This document shows, in pieces, positions 62,171 to 64,000 of a DNA stretch of 64,000 nt. The position numbers were made by a program, and so were the translations under genes. Source of the DNA: Rotaria socialis (taxonomy: Eukaryota; Rotifera; Eurotatoria; Philodinida; Philodinidae); NCBI GenBank assembly GCA_905331475.1, contig CAJNYU010003750.1:19371-83370 (forward strand). Reading direction: 5' to 3'. The notes below the pieces were generated by a model. It was not told the DNA's origin. It searched no databases and was given only the letters and a program-made list of their open reading frames with translations. Each line of letters opens with the position of its first letter. Position 1 is the first letter of the stretch.

Positions 62171-63831
62171 AAAAGGATTTAACAGCTCCTAATAGAGAGT
62201 TGAAGAAAATAATGAATGTTTAATATTATTCCTATACTAACTTATATACTAAGACAGAACAATGTCTAAGTTGACGGTCTTTGTTTCGACAATCTGAGAA
62301 GAAATAGAATTAATTTTTTCGTTTTTAAAAATTTTCAATCGATTTTCTATGAAATCAGAACTGATTTCCCACTTTGTAGAAAATGATTTCTTTTGAAATT
62401 CAAATTTAATTTCTATAAATGGGAAAATCAAGCACTTTCAATTTGTTCAAAATTCAATGAATAAACCATAACGCTTTAACAATGATTCAGCTTATTTGAG
62501 ATCGATTTTCCAATTTATAGACTTTGAAAAAAATTACAGTGTATGTTGCATTATTACGTATCGCAAGAATATGTTCGCATGCCAATCACTTCATTGCAGA
62601 ATGTATTCATATCGATGTCACTTCTATTCAATGAATACTCACCAAGTTTCATTCTAAAACAACTTTATCAATTCTTTCATTGTAATAATGCGATAAGTTT
62701 ATTCAAGGAATTGAATACGAATAGTTATCGTAATTTATATAAACAAATTATTAAATCAATCAACCCGACGATATAAGGAATTGAACGCTGTGCTAAAAAA
62801 TGAAAGAATGGGATAAAAGTATTATGTATCTCTGTTATCTACTGGATACCCCAAATTCGAGACAACGATCAAAACAATTCTAGAAATGGTGGACAAGTCG
62901 TGATGTAAATGAAAATTTCTCATTGCGGTCTGTGAAGGTTCGACTAGTGGTCAATATTAACAAAATCGTCGAATTATACTGGATAAGCAAGAAGCAGCAC
63001 AGAGAAATATTAACCAGAATGGAAAGAAAACTGGTTAATCGCTGAACGAGTGGGAGTTTTGAAAAAACACAATGTAACATGGGAATCCTTTTTTTATACT
63101 TTTTATGCCATGTCTATGTTGCCCTCGATTATAAAATAAATAAAGAGGCTTAACATAGTACAATAATCCTCAATGTCAGATCCGAGTTCCTAAATCTCAT
63201 GCAATGCTGCTATATATTCTAACCAGTTTAACAAAAATCTTGAGAGAAAACAAAACCCTAAGAGAATTCAATTCTGAAAATGAATCAAAATGAGACAAAA
63301 ACTAACGAATATTCTATGCTTGCACATACTAAAGCGATTTGGGATCCAAGTTCACTTGACTCGAAAAACTTTTTACGCCAAAAAACTCTTCCGGGACATT
63401 TGTCTTCCTTACGCGTACTTTCCTTTCCCGAATAAAAATATAGAGCTTACAGAAAATGTAGCTCAAGCGAAAGATGCTAGAAATTTTAATATTCTAATTA
63501 ATTTCAAAACAAATACCATTTCACTTTTTTTCACTTGGCTTAACCTGACTTGAATGAGCTTGACTTCACTTAGCCCACAAAATTTGAGCGATGACCATAC
63601 TTCAATTAACTTTAGATTTTGACTAAATGACTTCACCAGACAACAATTAAAAAAAAGTTCTATACCGAACTTAAAAGGGTTCAGCAAAGAGTACGAAACC
63701 TAAAAAGGTTCTCTCTCCGGACACACGAGAAGAACCTTTTATTTTTTTAGAGTGTATTTTCAGTGTATGATAGATGCGGCCAATCACATAACATCATTCT
63801 CTCAAGCAGGTAGCCACCAATAGGGGTGACT

Positions 63832-63907
63832 GGACAATTCGTCGTGAGACAATTCGTCGCGGACAATTTGTCGCAGACAATTCGTCGCAAGGACAATTCG
63901 TCGCAAT
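63832..63907. repeat. Imperfect tandem repeat of GACAATTCGTCGC
   Basis: Five units of 14-16 bp, each a variant of GACAATTCGTCGCA, lie directly after TAGGGGTGACTG. Short subterminal tandem repeats next to a TAGGG-type end are common in DNA transposons. This may be the left end of an element that continues beyond the window. Confidence 0.7.
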
Positions 63908-64000
63908 GTTAATTAATGAAAGAGAATATGAAATATCGCTCGACATAATTAAATCAAGTCGAATGCGTTGAACTTAATGAGTAAACCCACTATATTTTGA

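Larger units (their letters stand above)
57060..64000. other. Gene-poor, repeat-rich right end of the window
   Basis: No convincing gene on either strand across 6.9 kb. Inverted repeats at 57769-58422, 59486-60148, 60607-61522 and 61728-61854, A-rich simple repeats at about 61960-62170 and a tandem repeat at 63832-63907 are listed separately. Open frames at 59495-59758 and 59908-60093 have protein-like runs but no recognisable family, and they sit inside an inverted-repeat pair. Confidence 0.5.

Noticed and set aside
1-64000. Telomere proximity (arrays of TGTGGG) that could explain the repeat-rich right end
   Set aside because: No tandem telomeric repeats were seen on either strand; only isolated occurrences.

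Overview
The window reads as nuclear DNA of a small invertebrate, most likely a bdelloid rotifer (Adineta- or Rotaria-like). It is AT-rich by eye. Its genes have many short GT-AG introns, mostly about 50-100 nt. Animal developmental genes (a Wnt and a ladybird/LBX homeobox gene) lie beside genes that look fungal: a P450nor-type cytochrome P450 and an intronless yeast-type amino-acid permease. Small non-autonomous DNA transposons are frequent. The rotifer assignment is inference; an animal genome is well supported. Splice models were built by hand by requiring GT-AG borders, matching phases and family similarity. No reads, alignments or database searches were available.

Layout, left to right. 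0.2-2.9 kb: a tandem duplication of an exostosin-like (GT47-type) glycosyltransferase, first copy truncated, second intact. 5.3-10.3 kb: a five-exon gene for a surface protein with an NHL-like region, a long Ser/Thr-rich mucin stretch, EGF modules and one membrane span. 13.3-14.6 kb: a two-exon CYP55/P450nor-like gene. 17.6-19.8 kb: a four-exon Wnt gene, divergent from a 24-exon gene (21.1-32.3 kb) for a 2,484-residue ankyrin-WGR-PARP protein resembling nematode PME-5. 32.9-35.3 kb: an EEPD1-like gene, convergent with the PARP gene. 36-41.9 kb: a partial membrane-protein exon, transposon remnants, a His-rich small protein and a small tail-anchored protein gene.

44-49.7 kb: LBX homeobox, pseudouridine-5'-phosphatase (PUDP) and serine hydroxymethyltransferase (SHMT), all on the minus strand. 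50.8-52.7 kb: a decayed gene. 55.3-57.1 kb: the fungal-type amino-acid permease, visibly richer in GC. 57-64 kb: no convincing gene, but several inverted repeats including a palindrome with arms of about 300 nt.

The genes do not form an operon or an obvious shared pathway. The two strongest second-look items are the P450nor-like gene, which predicts NADH-dependent reduction of nitric oxide to N2O in an animal, and the permease, which looks like a more recent transfer. Four small elements carry exact 8-bp target duplications and hAT-type termini, so hAT-like mobilisation has repeatedly shaped this locus. I did not find a clearly new multi-gene system.
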